DNA of 64,000 nucleotides from Globodera rostochiensis (lineage: Eukaryota; Nematoda; Chromadorea; Rhabditida; Heteroderidae): NCBI GenBank assembly GCA_018350325.1, contig JAEVLN010000006.1, positions 4,268,056-4,332,055 on the forward strand, given 5' to 3'. Made by a program: the position numbers and the translations under genes. Below the pieces are notes generated by a model that had not been told where the DNA came from, ran no database searches, and was given only the letters and a program-made list of their open reading frames with translations. Positions 20,817 through 31,019 of this stretch are shown here, piece by piece (position 1 is the first letter of the stretch; the number at the start of each line of letters is the position of its first letter).

Positions 20817-21085
20817 AGGGTAGCTCCCCGTCCCCGTACCCCGACTTTTTTAGTCGGGGTTTTGGTCCCCGACTTTTTTGAATTTTTCGGGGTTTCTGCC
20901 GGTAAAACCCCGAACCCCGACTTTTTTTAGTCGGGGTTTTCGTCTCCGACCCCGACTTTTTTGAATTTTTTGGGGTTTTTGCCGGTAAAACCCCGAACCC
21001 CGACTTTTTTTAGTCGGGGTTTTCGTCCCCGACCCCGACTTTTTTGAATTTTTCGGGGTTTCTGCCGGTAAAACCCCGAACCCCG
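20817..21085. repeat. TAGGGTAGCTCCCC-type element with three internal repeats, truncated in gene A
   Basis: Begins TAGGGTAGCTCCCC and consists of three copies of an about 80-bp unit (ccccgacttttttgaatttt / cggggtttctgccggtaaaa). No mirrored right end was found: it abuts coding sequence of copy A exon 2 directly. Related intact elements lie at 58849, 59145 and 61837. Confidence 0.7.
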
Positions 21086-21362
21086 ACCTTTTCAGGTGCT
21101 ATTTCTTTCAGAGCCTCTGTGTCCAGCTTGCAGGTCAATTTCACGCAATGCGTGATGCTCGCCGGGCATTCCATCAGACTCAAACCAACGTTGATGGCCT
21201 CATAAACTTTGGATTCTGCGGGCGCGTTCTCTCTTGCGGACATGCCGACCCAACAGTCAAGCGCTAAAAACAGAACAATTGGCGGGTGATTTATATAGCA
21301 AAATTATTGTTTATATTTTTGGTGAGCTAAGCCTCCTTCCACAAAGTTGAGCGTGTTGAATT

Positions 21363-21425
21363 TAGAGACCGGACCGGTCGAGATTCTTGATCGAAATCTC
21401 GACCGGTCCTCAAGACTTAACTCTA
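21363..21425. mobile_element. 63-bp hAT-type micro-MITE
   Basis: TAGAGACCGGACCGGTCGAG ... GACTTAACTCTA, flanked by exact GTTGAATT (21355-21362, 21426-21433). The orthologous position of copy B carries the same insertion at 24407-24535. Confidence 0.8.
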
Positions 21426-21639
21426 GTTGAATTGTCTTTCTTTTTTTTTCTTGAGAGAGCATGGGCTGGCCTTTGTATATATTTGTTTCATTCAGTTGGG
21501 CAGTCAGCCCAAAAAATCAAATTTAATTTCAACTCGCAGAAATGTGCCGTTTTCGATACCCAAAAAAAGAAACGGATCCCCCGGGAAGTCTGTCCATTGC
21601 CTGTCATTATATTCGAATATTTCCAAATAATAATTTTCA

Positions 21640-22075
21640 AAAAGTTGGCATTTTTACCATTCGCAGTCGACGTGGCATGCAACAGAGTGGCCAAGAGCAT
21701 AAGGAGCACACACATGGCTTTGGTCGAATTGAAGGCGTTCACTTGTTTTCTAAAAATTAAAATAATTTTTAATTATTTTAAATAAAAAGAAATTGAAAAT
21801 TTGTCGTCTAAAAATTTTATTTTATGAATAAATTTGTTCTCTAAAATTTTGCATTGCTTTTCCGACACCAAATAAAAGCAAATAATGATGAATATATGCT
21901 GCTCTTCCCACCAGCAGCCAGCCATTCCCATCTGACACCAACAAAACTGATCAGAAACGGTTTAATTGATGATCAATACATTGGTGGCACAAAACAGCGA
22001 AAGCAAAAAGCGGAAATTTTACAAAAAGATAATTTAATTCATTATAATTGTATATTATGAAATTTGTGAATATAT
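21640..22075. repeat. 5' part of tandem gene duplication, copy A
   Basis: Matches 24570-25000 closely (signal-peptide exon, then gctgctcttcccaccagcag and aaaactgatcagaaacggtt). This is the upstream edge of the duplicated unit and presumably includes the promoter. Confidence 0.8.
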
Positions 22076-22254
22076 TAGCAGTTGAACGCGTTTTTGTGCC
22101 TTTTTTAAGGTTTGAACTCGTCTTCCGGAATTTTGCGATTTACAATTAGGGATAAGTCGATCCACACTGCCATAATTTTGTCATATTTTAGAACTTTGTA
22201 AAAATCTCGTATTTGAAGTAAAAAAATGAGGATTTCACGAAAAAATTTCCGAAC

Positions 22255-22735
22255 TGGAGCTTTTCTGGTCTCGGAAAATCCCGGTCCCGGTTTTTCTGTC
22301 AAATCCCAGTCCCGGCTTTTCTGGTCCCGGAAAATCCGGTCCCGTTTTTCTGGCAATCTCGGTCCCGGCAAGTCCCGGTTTTTCTGGCCCGACAAATTTT
22401 GGTCCCGGTTTTTCTGGTCCAGGCATATCCCGGTCCCGGCTTTTCTGGTCCCGGCAAATGGCGGTCCCGGCTTTTCTGGTCCCGGCAAATGCCGGTCCCG
22501 GCTTTTCTGGTCCCGGCAAATGCCGGTCCCGGCTTTTCTGGTCCCGGAAAATGCCGGTCCCGGCTTTTCTGGTCCCGGAAAATGCCGGTCCCGGCTTTTC
22601 TGGTCCCGGAAAATCCGGTCCCGGCTTTTCTGGTCCCGGAAAATCCGGTTCCGGTTTTTCTGGCAAATCCCGGTCCCGGCAAGTCCCGGTTTTTTTGGTC
22701 CCGGCAATTCCTGGTCCCGGCAAGTCGGGGGGGGG
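22255..22735 (+). repeat. 31-bp minisatellite (ggtcccggcttttctggtcc...)
   Basis: About 14 units of a 31-bp repeat ending in a poly-G tract at 22725-22745. ORFs of 150-219 aa on both strands are repeat translations (SGPGK, GTRKAGTGI) and not genes. Confidence 0.85.
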
Positions 22736-22964
22736 GGGGAGGGGGGAACACGGTCAGTTTTAAACCGGGGGTACCGGTTTTCAGTTAGGCTGGTTTTGCG
22801 ACCCCCGGGGTTTCGGTTTCGGTTAACCGACCATGCCCCACCCGATTTTCAAATATGTTTTCGCTTCCATTTTTATTTTTATTAAAACCTTAAGCTTCGC
22901 TCCAAATGATTCCGGATGGACATTTTTGGGTTTAGCATAATGATTTTAAAATACTTGAATTGGC

Positions 22965-23275
22965 AAATAATTTTTTGGGAACAAAATTTATTGGATAACC
23001 AAACCGAACTGTTCACAAATCATTATTTATTCTTGAAAATAATTTTATGATCCATCGCATTTGAATTATCTTTTTTTTTTGATAATTGTCGATGTTTGGG
23101 ATTCAATCATTCTCGTGTTCATTCCCTCCTCAATCAGTCCAACGGAGGAAAAACGCTAAAATTGGTAATTATTTATTCATTTTCACGAATCAAAGTGTAT
23201 TTTATTTTAACTTTCAATTCAAAATGCCAATTCAAAAATTTAAATACAATTTGTTTACCCGCAATAAACGCCAAA
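22965..23275. repeat. 3' part of tandem gene duplication, copy B
   Basis: Counterpart of 18195-18500, nearly identical. Confidence 0.85.
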
Positions 23276-24647
23276 ATTGCAGCGGCCGTGCCGAACACAC
23301 ACAAATTCTTTGCTCGCTGTTCAACTGTTTTGCCCCCTCCATTGGTTGCTTCGGTTGTAATTGGCATTTTATTTTCTACAAAAATATGATTCAATTTGTT
23401 TCCATTAAAGATCTGTTAATATTAACGCATAAATCCAAATCGTCCATTTTACTATGCAAAACAAAGAATTTTCTGCTTAAAATTCGCGAGGTTTTTCTGT
23501 AAATTTAGGTCTCCAAATGACAAAAGTTTAAACAAATGAATATATATTTAGATTTGAAGTCGGGATTATCTTATAAAAGTGAATGGACTTTGCTTTGGGC
23601 AAATGTTGATCAAAAACGTTCACCCGCCGGGGTTACCTTTTTTTTTTTGCCTATTCTTTACTATACGTTACCGGTATTGCACGACACGTCGCAGTATTTT
23701 TTAATCTTCCTCAGATCTTGTCCATCGGCTTTATCTGGAAGTTCACATTTTCCCTCCTCCGTCGACGGCATACAACCCTTGACCGTCATCGTAGTGTCCG
23801 CTGAGTAGGTAATTTGAATTAAAAGATCAGAACGCGGAATTGGCATTTTTGCGGAAATCCGATGCACTTATTCATATGCGATTTTAACAAAACAAAATTT
23901 TATAGATTCAATTTTCTTTGTTAAAAATATTGGTTCTGGATGGAATAAATCAATGGGTCGCCACTCTGCATATTTTTAATCCATCATTAGTGTTTTAATG
24001 CTAGAGCACGGAGCGATCGAGATTCTTGATCATAACTTTTGATTGGTCCTTAAGTCCGGGCTCGATCCATTTTATATACAATTGTCGGCTCCTTTATGCA
24101 TTTCAAAACGTACTGCCATCAGGAATAGGCTTTCCAGGTGCCACTTCTCTCATAGCCTCGCTATCCAGCGTGCAGATCGCTTTCATGCAACGCTCGACAC
24201 CCGCCGGACATTTTTTCATATTCCATATATTGACGTTGCCCCCATTCGAATTCGTTTCTGAGGGCACTTTCACTTTTAAGGACAAGCCGGTCAAACAGTC
24301 AAACGCTAAAAACAGAACAATTGGCGGGTGATTTATAAGCAAAATTATTGTTTATATTTTTGGGTGAGTTAAGTTGAGCCTCCCTCAAAGTTGAGCGCGT
24401 TGAATTTAGAGATTGGACCGATCTAACGATCGACGAATTTTATCAAGATTTTTTAAGTGATCTCGAGTGTCTCGATCGTTTATTTTTTCAAGATTCTTGA
24501 TCAAAATCTCGACCGGTCCTCAAGTCTGAACTCTGGTTGAATTGTCTTTTTTTTGTTGAGAGGGTTTGGGCTGGCCTTGGCATTTTTACCATTCACGGTC
24601 GACGTGGCATACAACAGAGTGGCCAAGAGCATAAGGATCACACACAT
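23240..24647 (-). pseudogene. Ly6-like small cysteine-rich secreted protein, copy B (exon 3 broken)
   Basis: Exon 1 at 24647-24590 is a signal peptide (MCVILMLLATLLYATSTVNG). Exon 2 at about 24302-24114 is intact (AFDCLTGLSLKVKV...CPAGVERCMKAICTLDSEAM) with donor GTACGT. Exon 3 starts at 23800 (TDTTMTVKGCMPSTEEGKC...IKKYCDVSCNTGN) but stops right after GGTAAC. There about 350 bp of foreign sequence, including agtaaagaataggc also present in the 12730-13168 element, separates it from the tail FGTAAAILAFIAG (about 23310-23250). Splice phases agree for exons 1-3. It is paralogous to copy A; function not known beyond a secreted, possibly GPI-anchored, Ly6-like fold. Confidence 0.65.
24407..24535. 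mobile_element. hAT-type micro-MITE at the same site in copy B
   Basis: Starts TAGAGATTGGACC and ends GTCTGAACTCTG, flanked by GTTGAATT at 24399-24406 and 24536-24543. It is the same insertion as 21363-21425, with a longer interior. Confidence 0.8.
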
Positions 24648-25379
24648 GGCTTTTGTCGGATTGATTGCGTTCGCTTGTTTTCTAAAAATTAAAATAATTT
24701 TGATTATTTTAAATAAAAATAAATTGAAAATTCTCGTCTAAAAATTTTATTTTATGAGTGAATTTGTTCTCTAAAATTTTGCATTGCTTTTCCGACACCA
24801 AATAAAAGCAAATGATGATGAATGAATATGTGCTGCTCTTCCCACCAGCAGCCAGCCATTCACATCTGACAATCAACAAAAACTGATCAGAAACGGTTCA
24901 ATTGATGATTAATACATTGGTGGCACAAAACAGCGAAAGCAAAAAGCGGAATTTTACATATTTTACAAAAAAAAAAGAAAAAAAAAGTGTTAACTTAATT
25001 CATCAAATTGTATTAATATGAAATTTTGCAAGCAGTTGAAAGCATTTTGCGCATTGATTTTTTTCAAAATCCCCTCGAGATCGGTTACCCGAAAATTTCT
25101 CAGGGAATTTTGTGTAGCAACGACAAAAATTGTTTCCGGATTTAACTCCCTACCCTTCCGCTGATGGGCAATTGGTCTGTAATGCCTTTTTTTTTGTTTA
25201 TTTTTGATTTTAGATGCTAATCTAGGGTTGGAAAAGAACGGCTATCCGGAACCGGTATCCGGGTGCCCAGGATGCGGGATACCCGGTATCCGGGGGTTGG
25301 ATCCGGGCGGGTTAAGCACCCCTAATGGTGGTATTTTATCGGACAGATTTTTTTTGATGGTGTTAGCGCTAGTAAAATT

Positions 25380-25460
25380 TTTGAATTTTGTCTTTTAACA
25401 ATTGAGTCAAAAATTCAAAATTGTTTCGGCGGCGCCTATCGGCACCGCTGACCCTTCCTC
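25380..25460 (-). repeat. GC-hairpin dispersed repeat (copy 3)
   Basis: ttttaacaattgagtcaaaa leads to the hairpin GGCGGCGCC-TATC-GGCACCGC at 25428-25448, then a C-rich run. Reverse orientation to copy 1. Confidence 0.7.
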
Positions 25461-26460
25461 CCACAAATAAAGCAGAATTCTCAAAAAAAAGACTCGATCG
25501 GCAAATAATAATCAAATTTTTTGGTAAACAATTCTTTAGGAAAAATAAAATAAAAACCAAAATGCACCACTAAAAATCGAACATTTTCTCAAAATTTGCT
25601 TAACAAAACTGCAATGATAAAAAGCAAAAAACGCACACCTAAAATCCATTTTTTTTGTTTGAATCAGCCCCCCCCCACACCAAAAAATTCCTGGGTACGC
25701 TTTGACCGTCGCCTGTTTCAGATGAAGAAGAGTTATTGACAAATGAAATTAACTATCCAACTTGATTGAATTTGATTTTATTCATTTTATTTTATGCGTT
25801 TATTTACCTTTTTGGCAAAAATTGCGTAAATATGATTTTTATAAAATTTTAATTAGTATTTACAAAAAATGAAAAATGCATTTTTTAAGTAATGAGTGAT
25901 TTCGTCCATCAAAAAAATGAAAAGTTTTAAAAGACAAACAAAAATACATAAAAGAGGTCCCTTTTTCAAATACCTATTCTTCACCTAGTTTTGGGATTGC
26001 CAAAAAAATTAATTTGAAATATTTTTTAATTTTTAAAACACTTTCGCCAAATTAAAGCTTCACAGATAGTCGGAAAAAAGCATTAAAATTTTCATGAAAT
26101 TCCAAAAGGCCCACCTTTGGTTTGGTTTAAACTATTTCGGCTTTTCCGGAGTCTAACAAAATCAAGAAAGTAACAGTATGGTCAGATCCCAATTTGAGAA
26201 CTTTTTACGACCAATTTTGAATCGCGCATTTAGTCAAAACTCCAAATTAAAAAATTTATGTCAAAATACAAAAATGCACGCGAATGATCGAATTAGTGCG
26301 CAACATTACATATTTTAAATATAGAGCGAGAGTGATTAAAAAATGAATTTAAAATGGAAATCGATTTTTTTTGTTTTTTGAAATTATTGATAAAAATAAG
26401 AAGATCAAACATTTTTCCCCCTAAAAAACTATTAAAAAGAAATTCAAAAACTAATTGAAG
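25461..26460. other. no gene recognised
   Basis: AT-rich sequence with poly-C/G tract remnants near 25,670. No supported exon. Confidence 0.35.
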
Positions 26461-26468
26461 AGAAATTT

Positions 26469-26738
26469 CTATTTTAGCCAATTGCAAGCACAAATCATTA
26501 AGATCAATGAGAGTACAGCGATGCCAAAGCAAATGGCAATTGCAATCACTCCGCCCGGCAACACCTTGGCGACCTCCAAACCGCCGATCACAGCCGCAAC
26601 GAATGCACTAAGCCCAAGTGCAATGCAACCAGCGGGCTGCTGGTTGTCCGCGCGTTTCCCACGTCGGCTTAACACAAAAGGCAAAGCATGTTGATCACTC
26701 TGATCACTGATGCGGTCATTGAAACTAGTGGTGACCAT
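26469..26738 (-). CDS. small membrane protein, two transmembrane helices
   Basis: 89-aa single ORF. Upstream of the ATG is gcttttttag|caaacaATG, a good spliced-leader acceptor about 7 nt before the start. Residues 1-40 are polar and basic; about 42-60 (ALGLSAFVAAVIGGLEVAKV) and 64-84 (VIAIAICFGIAVLSLILMI) are hydrophobic helices; it ends CACNWLK. Alanine/glycine-rich composition differs from the AT-rich surroundings, supporting real coding. No family recognised. Confidence 0.55.
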   Translation of the reverse strand: MVTTSFNDRISDQSDQHALPFVLSRRGKRADNQQPAGCIALGLSAFVAAVIGGLEVAKVLPGGVIAIAICFGIAVLSLILMICACNWLK

Positions 26739-26904
26739 ATTGTTTGCTAAAAAAGCAAAAGTATAACTACATATTTAATGGATTCGAGAAAATTCACACA
26801 ACAAATTGATTTCTGGCCGCTTTATCATCTTTAACGATAGATGAATCTTTTAGACATTTATAAAAAAGCCTGAAAAATTGAGGGAAAATTGCGGCGCTGA
26901 ACTG

Positions 26905-26960
26905 GCGAAGCGCTCGGGGCCGATAGGCGCCGCCGAGAAATTTTAGAAGTTTTGACCAAG
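26905..26960 (+). repeat. GC-hairpin dispersed repeat (copy 4)
   Basis: GGGGCCGATAGGCGCCGCC followed by gagaaattttagaagttttg. Lies 60 bp before a tRNA-like sequence. Confidence 0.6.
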
Positions 26961-27013
26961 CATGGGCTCGGATACAAATTTTTGTATTCCATATCCGTCC
27001 ATCCTCAAAAGGA

Positions 27014-27087
27014 GTGCCTTAGCTCAGTGGCTAGAGAGCATTCCACGGAATGTTAGGGACGTGGGTTCGAGTCCCACCGTGTGGGTC
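27014..27087 (+). tRNA. tRNA-like sequence, probably pseudogene (Arg-ACG-like)
   Basis: ccTTAGCTCAGTGGCTAGAG gives a D arm (GCTC/GAGC). The anticodon arm catt-CCACGGA-atg suggests anticodon ACG but has C at position 33. The T arm GTGGG-TTCGAGT-CCCAC is perfect. The acceptor stem does not pair, so it is a decayed tRNA or SINE head. Confidence 0.4.
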
Positions 27088-27129
27088 GAACTTTTGCACC
27101 TCCACCATCCGTCAAAATCCTACAGAGAC

Positions 27130-27831
27130 TCAACGGGGCAAAACATGGTTCTTAAAAAAACGTGTCAAAACCGTCGCACTCAACCCCAAAACGGGGCGAA
27201 TGCCACGTTTGAGGAGCCTATTTAATTTTAGTTGCTTAAAAATGCCATTACTAGTTAGTTTTGGAAAATATCTCGCGTTCTCACAAAAACAATGGTGGAG
27301 TTGCAGAAAAAATCTCAACTTTTTACCTTTAATTCCTGCGAAAAAAGTTTCGACATTCTTAACCAATTGTTCCATAATTTTTTCCATTTTTTCTTTATTT
27401 GCGCTATTGTGAAATTCGATTTTTTCAACAATTTTGTGCAGACTTTGGAAAATATTTTTCTCAATATCCAAATTTTCTACCAATTTTTTTGCTTCATCTT
27501 CAACATTTTTCACTGATTCTTTGTCCATACTTTTTTTGCCATTTGTTAACAGGTGGCGGCAAAAACTGTTTTGAATATTTCGTGTTTTCTCGATAAACAC
27601 CGACGTTTCATTCAAAATTCCATTTTCATCCTTTTCGATTGTTTCAATTTTTAAACAACACAAAATGCCAAAAGCATTTGTTTCTAGCCATTGTGTATTT
27701 GCGGCTAATAATGCTTCGTTTGCACCACGAGCTGGATCTGCTTCGCCTCCAAGTGCCGAATTTTCAAATTCCTGCACCTTCTTAAACAAATCTAAAATTC
27801 CTTCATTTACTATTTGTTTAAATACATACAT
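27130..27831 (-). CDS. hypothetical protein, helical
   Basis: ORF of up to 233 aa starting MYVFKQIVNEGILDLFKKVQ. Charged and helical with a probable coiled coil in the middle (KNVEDEAKKLVENLDIEKNI, NKEKMEKIMEQLVKNVETFF). There is no signal peptide or transmembrane segment. Codon use and composition look coding down to about 27230. The last 40 codons run towards the tRNA-like repeat and may be intronic or read-through. No family recognised. Confidence 0.5.
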   Translation of the reverse strand: MYVFKQIVNEGILDLFKKVQEFENSALGGEADPARGANEALLAANTQWLETNAFGILCCLKIETIEKDENGILNETSVFIEKTRNIQNSFCRHLLTNGKKSMDKESVKNVEDEAKKLVENLDIEKNIFQSLHKIVEKIEFHNSANKEKMEKIMEQLVKNVETFFAGIKGKKLRFFLQLHHCFCENARYFPKLTSNGIFKQLKLNRLLKRGIRPVLGLSATVLTRFFKNHVLPR

Positions 27832-27859
27832 AGTTTATTGATTGATACAAAAAATGGAT

Positions 27860-28045
27860 ATGATTTGTAGAGAGCGGTGATATCGAGATTCCGACCAAGA
27901 TTTTCCGAGAGTCCAGGTCTCGAATCTCGGAAATTTGTCGGAAACTCCGAGACCTGGACTCTCGAAAATTCGAGACAAATCTCAATCGCGGTCTCCGCCC
28001 ATCTCCAAATCTCGATCTCAATCTCGGTCTCGGATTTTCAAAATT
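27860..28045. repeat. TCTCGG-rich inverted repeat
   Basis: ctcggaaatttgtcgg and gagtccaggtctcg are mirrored by ggaaactccgagacctggactctcg. Simple GA/TC-rich fold-back related in composition to 53750-54500. Confidence 0.5.
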
Positions 28046-28244
28046 CCTGTCTCTATGTGCTAAAAAGTCAAAAAAAAAATGTGCTGAAACTGAACAAATC
28101 CGGTCAATCTATGCGTAAAACTTCGCACAATTGCAAATTTTCACTTTTTTGGAAATTACCAATTTTTAGCATTAACAGATTAGACTAACCGGGAAAAAAG
28201 TACACCCCTAAGGATGGGATTTTTGAGCGCCAAATTATGCCTGG

Positions 28245-28315
28245 TTGTAGTATAGTGGTGAGTGGTGGGGGCTTTTTGGGTGAGTTGGTGGTTCAGATCC
28301 TCTAGTGTGCAAATG
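28245..28315 (+). repeat. tRNA-like SINE head
   Basis: gcctggttgtagtatagtgg resembles the 5' half of a tRNA-Asp or -Glu (A box TAGTATAGTGG). A weak B box ggttcagatcc follows. The stems do not close. A reverse-orientation GC-hairpin repeat lies about 300 bp downstream. Confidence 0.35.
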
Positions 28316-28569
28316 ATTTTTTCCTACTTTCTCTTAACATTTAGAGTGGTGTAAATAATCACAAATTCTTTTAAATTTTTCCGCTGTTTTAATTAGATAC
28401 AATTCACAAATACATTTCATTTTTTTGGTTAACTGAACTCACAAAACCATAGGGTAGGCCCTGTTGTTGTGCTACATTCGTACTTTTTGGACCAATTTTC
28501 TTAACAAATCTTGTTAAATTTTGTAAAAAAATTCTACGGACCCCTTACCTCTCCTAAAAAACTTCATAA

Positions 28570-28690
28570 AAAGTGCCGTTTTTGGTTGCAAATCTCTTAA
28601 CAAATTAAGCCAAAAATTACAAATTTTCTTCGGCGGCGCCTATCGGCACCGCCGACCCCCCCCCCCCCCCCCCCCCCCCGAGGAAAAAGC
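28570..28690 (-). repeat. GC-hairpin dispersed repeat (copy 5) with poly-C
   Basis: cttaacaaattaagcc leads to GGCGGCGCC-TATC-GGCACCGCC (28632-28653) and then a run of about 25 C. Confidence 0.7.
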
Positions 28691-28950
28691 CGTCCTCCCC
28701 CCAAATTCTTTAACCGGAGGGTCGACGATTTTCCGCAAACCACAGGGAGGACCCTTAACTTTTCTAAAATAATTTGCTTTTTTTCAATAATTTCGAGTGA
28801 TTCAAAACCCGTTTTTTTTGAGTTTCATCACAAAAATATGTATTTGTAGGGTTTCTAACATAATTTGAGGAATTAACAAAATTTTGTGATGAAAACCCAA
28901 AAGGGCTCCACTATGGGTTTGTGGAAAATCGTCGAACCCCGGCTAAAGAA

Positions 28951-29010
28951 AAGAGAAAGGACTTGAGCCGATCGAGATTTCGATCGAGAATTTCGATCGT
29001 CCTTTCTCTA
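28951..29010. mobile_element. 60-bp hAT-type micro-MITE
   Basis: AAGAGAAAGGACTTGAGCC ... GATCGTCCTTTCTCTA, flanked by exact CTAAAGAA (28943-28950, 29011-29018). Interior gatcgagatttcgatcgaga is palindromic. Confidence 0.75.
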
Positions 29011-29149
29011 CTAAAGAAGTGCCTAAAACAAAATTCTCAAAAATTACTGGTGATGTAATCGACGTTAAAGACAATGGGGAATATATTTTTGAAATAAAAA
29101 AAAAAATTTGGTTTCACCTTGTAATCATTACAAAAAAAAATTTTTTTTG

Positions 29150-29320
29150 ATTGCCAGTCCCGGTTTTTCCCGTTTCCCGGTCCCGGTTTTTGAAAAGGCA
29201 AAATCCCGATCCCGGTCCCGGTTTGAGATGCTGGTCCCGATCCCGATCCCGGCTTTCACGATCCCGGTCAATCCCGGTCCCGATTTTTCCCAAAAATCCC
29301 GGTCCCGACCAACTCTAGAT
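29150..29320. repeat. cccggtcccgg simple repeat
   Basis: Degenerate repeats of gtcccggttttt and gatcccgatcccgg, ending gaccaactcta. Composition like 22255-22735 and the ends of 62193-62894. No duplication seen. Confidence 0.5.
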
Positions 29321-29809
29321 TATTTCATAATTCATTTGTGAAAATCATAACGCCAAAACCATTTAAAATAAGTTAACAGACACCATGTACCTCAACCTAA
29401 CGGTTGTATTTCACGACCAAATCTTGAAGTTTCAATTTGTTTGTTGAAAATGTTTAAAAAGTTTTTTGCTTTAAGCATTTTGGGTAAAAACAATTTTGGA
29501 CCAGTTTACACCTTTAAATATCCAATTTTAGCATAAATTTGCCATTTTTTACACATATTTTCGGCATTTTTTAGCCCATAAATACATATATATTTCACGA
29601 TTTTAAGCACATATAAATCCCAACCCTAATTATAATGCTTAATTAAAGTACCTTTTTGGCATTGTTCCTTGGGAATCGTTTGGAAACTCAGACTTGACAT
29701 TATCATAAACAATAAAAAATAAAACAAACCCCGATTGTGAAGCATTGTGAATAAATATATTAGTTGCTGATAGATCTAAAATTAAGAATTTTTCAAACTC
29801 AGTTATAAA

Positions 29810-30433
29810 CAGGTCTCCCAAATCTGAGGGTTTAGCCTCATTTTGTGGCTTTTTAGGTTTTGATAAGGTTTTTTAAGCCATTTTGGGGATTTTACTGATA
29901 AAATGGAAAATTTCTATGAAATTTTGAATATTTGGCGTAATGTTCATCCATTTTTCTCTGCATTTTCATGTTTAATGAAAAAGCTTGTTCGGTTTTAAAT
30001 AATTGGGAATTTTCTAAATTAAAAACCTCATTTCTATTTTTTAATGCAAAAAAACATTTTATTTTCTGCAAATTTAATTGCAGATCTGTTAACAAATTTA
30101 GTCAAAAATTCGAAAAATTTTCTCGGCAGGCACCGCCGACCCTTCCCCCCTAAAAAAGTATTTAAGAAAAAATCGTGCGCAAAAACATCGAAATTTCACT
30201 TACACTGTTCCGGTTTTCTTTTATTTAAAAAAAGCATTAAATTTTTAAAACTTTTTCCCGGCGGCGCCTGTCGGCGGCAACGCCGAACACCCATTTTCAC
30301 AAAATTAAAAAAATACATTTATTATTTACCGGGTAAATAAAGCTTTAGCAAAATGAGGTTTTTTGGGCATAAATAAGGCTTTTTTGCCTGCCAAATGAGG
30401 CTTTTGAAAATTTTCATTTGGGAGCACACTCTA
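29810..30433. mobile_element. 624-bp non-autonomous hAT-like element
   Basis: Left CAGGTCTCCCAAAT; right ATTTGGGAGCACACTCTA. Exact target duplication GTTATAAA (29802-29809, 30434-30441). The interior contains two GC-hairpin units (about 30122-30145 and 30258-30290) and the repeat body also seen at 1-280. Confidence 0.75.
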
Positions 30434-30529
30434 GTTATAAATCTAATAAAACAATTTAATTAAACTGAGGTAGGGTGACTGAATGGCGGCACGTCCATTA
30501 TAAAAAATAATGATAATGCTGTTAATGTT

Positions 30530-30870
30530 TAGTTTTGGATGGCATATGAGAATATATGTAGGAAATGCCTTAAAATTCCACGTATTGAAATCGATTTCAT
30601 TTGCAAATATGTTTAGCTGGATGGCATATGAGAATATATGCGTAGGGAATATGCCTTGAAATGCCACGTATTCAAATCGATTTTCATTTGCAAATATGTT
30701 AGTTGAATGGCATATGAGAATATATGTGTAGGAATATGCCTTGAGCCACGTATTCAAATCGATTTTCATTTGAAAAATTCTCTAAGGCATATAAAATGCA
30801 TTTGCCTATGTATATTTTAAATGTTTTGTTGGGTGGCATATAGAATATATGTGTAGGGAATATGCCTTGA
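30530..30870. repeat. about 88-bp tandem repeat, four copies
   Basis: Units read ggatggcatatgagaatata ... aatatgccttgaaatgccac ... cgattttcatttgcaaatat. ORFs here are repeat translations. Confidence 0.75.
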
Positions 30871-31015
30871 AAGGCTCCCGGAAAATGCGACACCGGAAAA
30901 TGCGACATTAAGAAAATACGACACTGGAATATGCGACACTAATGTAGGGAATATGCCTTGAAAGGCTCCCGGAAAATGCGACACCGGAAAATGCGACATT
31001 AAGAATAAACGACAT
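30870..31015. repeat. tandem duplication carrying CCGGAAAATGCG motif
   Basis: ggctcccggaaaatgcgaca then ccggaaaatgcgacattaag occurs twice, about 87 bp apart. The motif equals the end of the fold-back elements at 19388 and 61277, suggesting an amplified element terminus. Confidence 0.65.
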
Positions 31016-31019
31016 TGGA

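Larger units (their letters stand above)
18446..21715 (-). pseudogene. Ly6-like small cysteine-rich secreted protein, copy A (exon 2 broken)
   Basis: Exon 1 at 21715-21658 encodes a signal peptide (MCVLLMLLATLLHATSTANG). Exon 2 begins at 21263 (ALDCWVGMSAREN...CPASITHCVKLTC) but is cut near 21085 by a TAGGGT-type repeat, losing its 3' end and donor. Exon 3 at 18687-18446 is intact: ACLPPEEKSCEIP...IKNYCRMSCCTGNACNG, then a hydrophobic tail FGTVAAMLAFIAG. The cysteine spacing ending CC....CN plus a tail resembles Ly6/uPAR-type three-finger proteins with GPI anchors. An SL-type acceptor (tttttag) precedes the ATG. The intron between exons 2 and 3 has taken in two further elements. Confidence 0.65.

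Noticed and set aside
22105..22885. ORFs of 129-219 aa (SGPGKCRSRLFW, GTRKAGTGI)
   Set aside because: 31-bp minisatellite translation.
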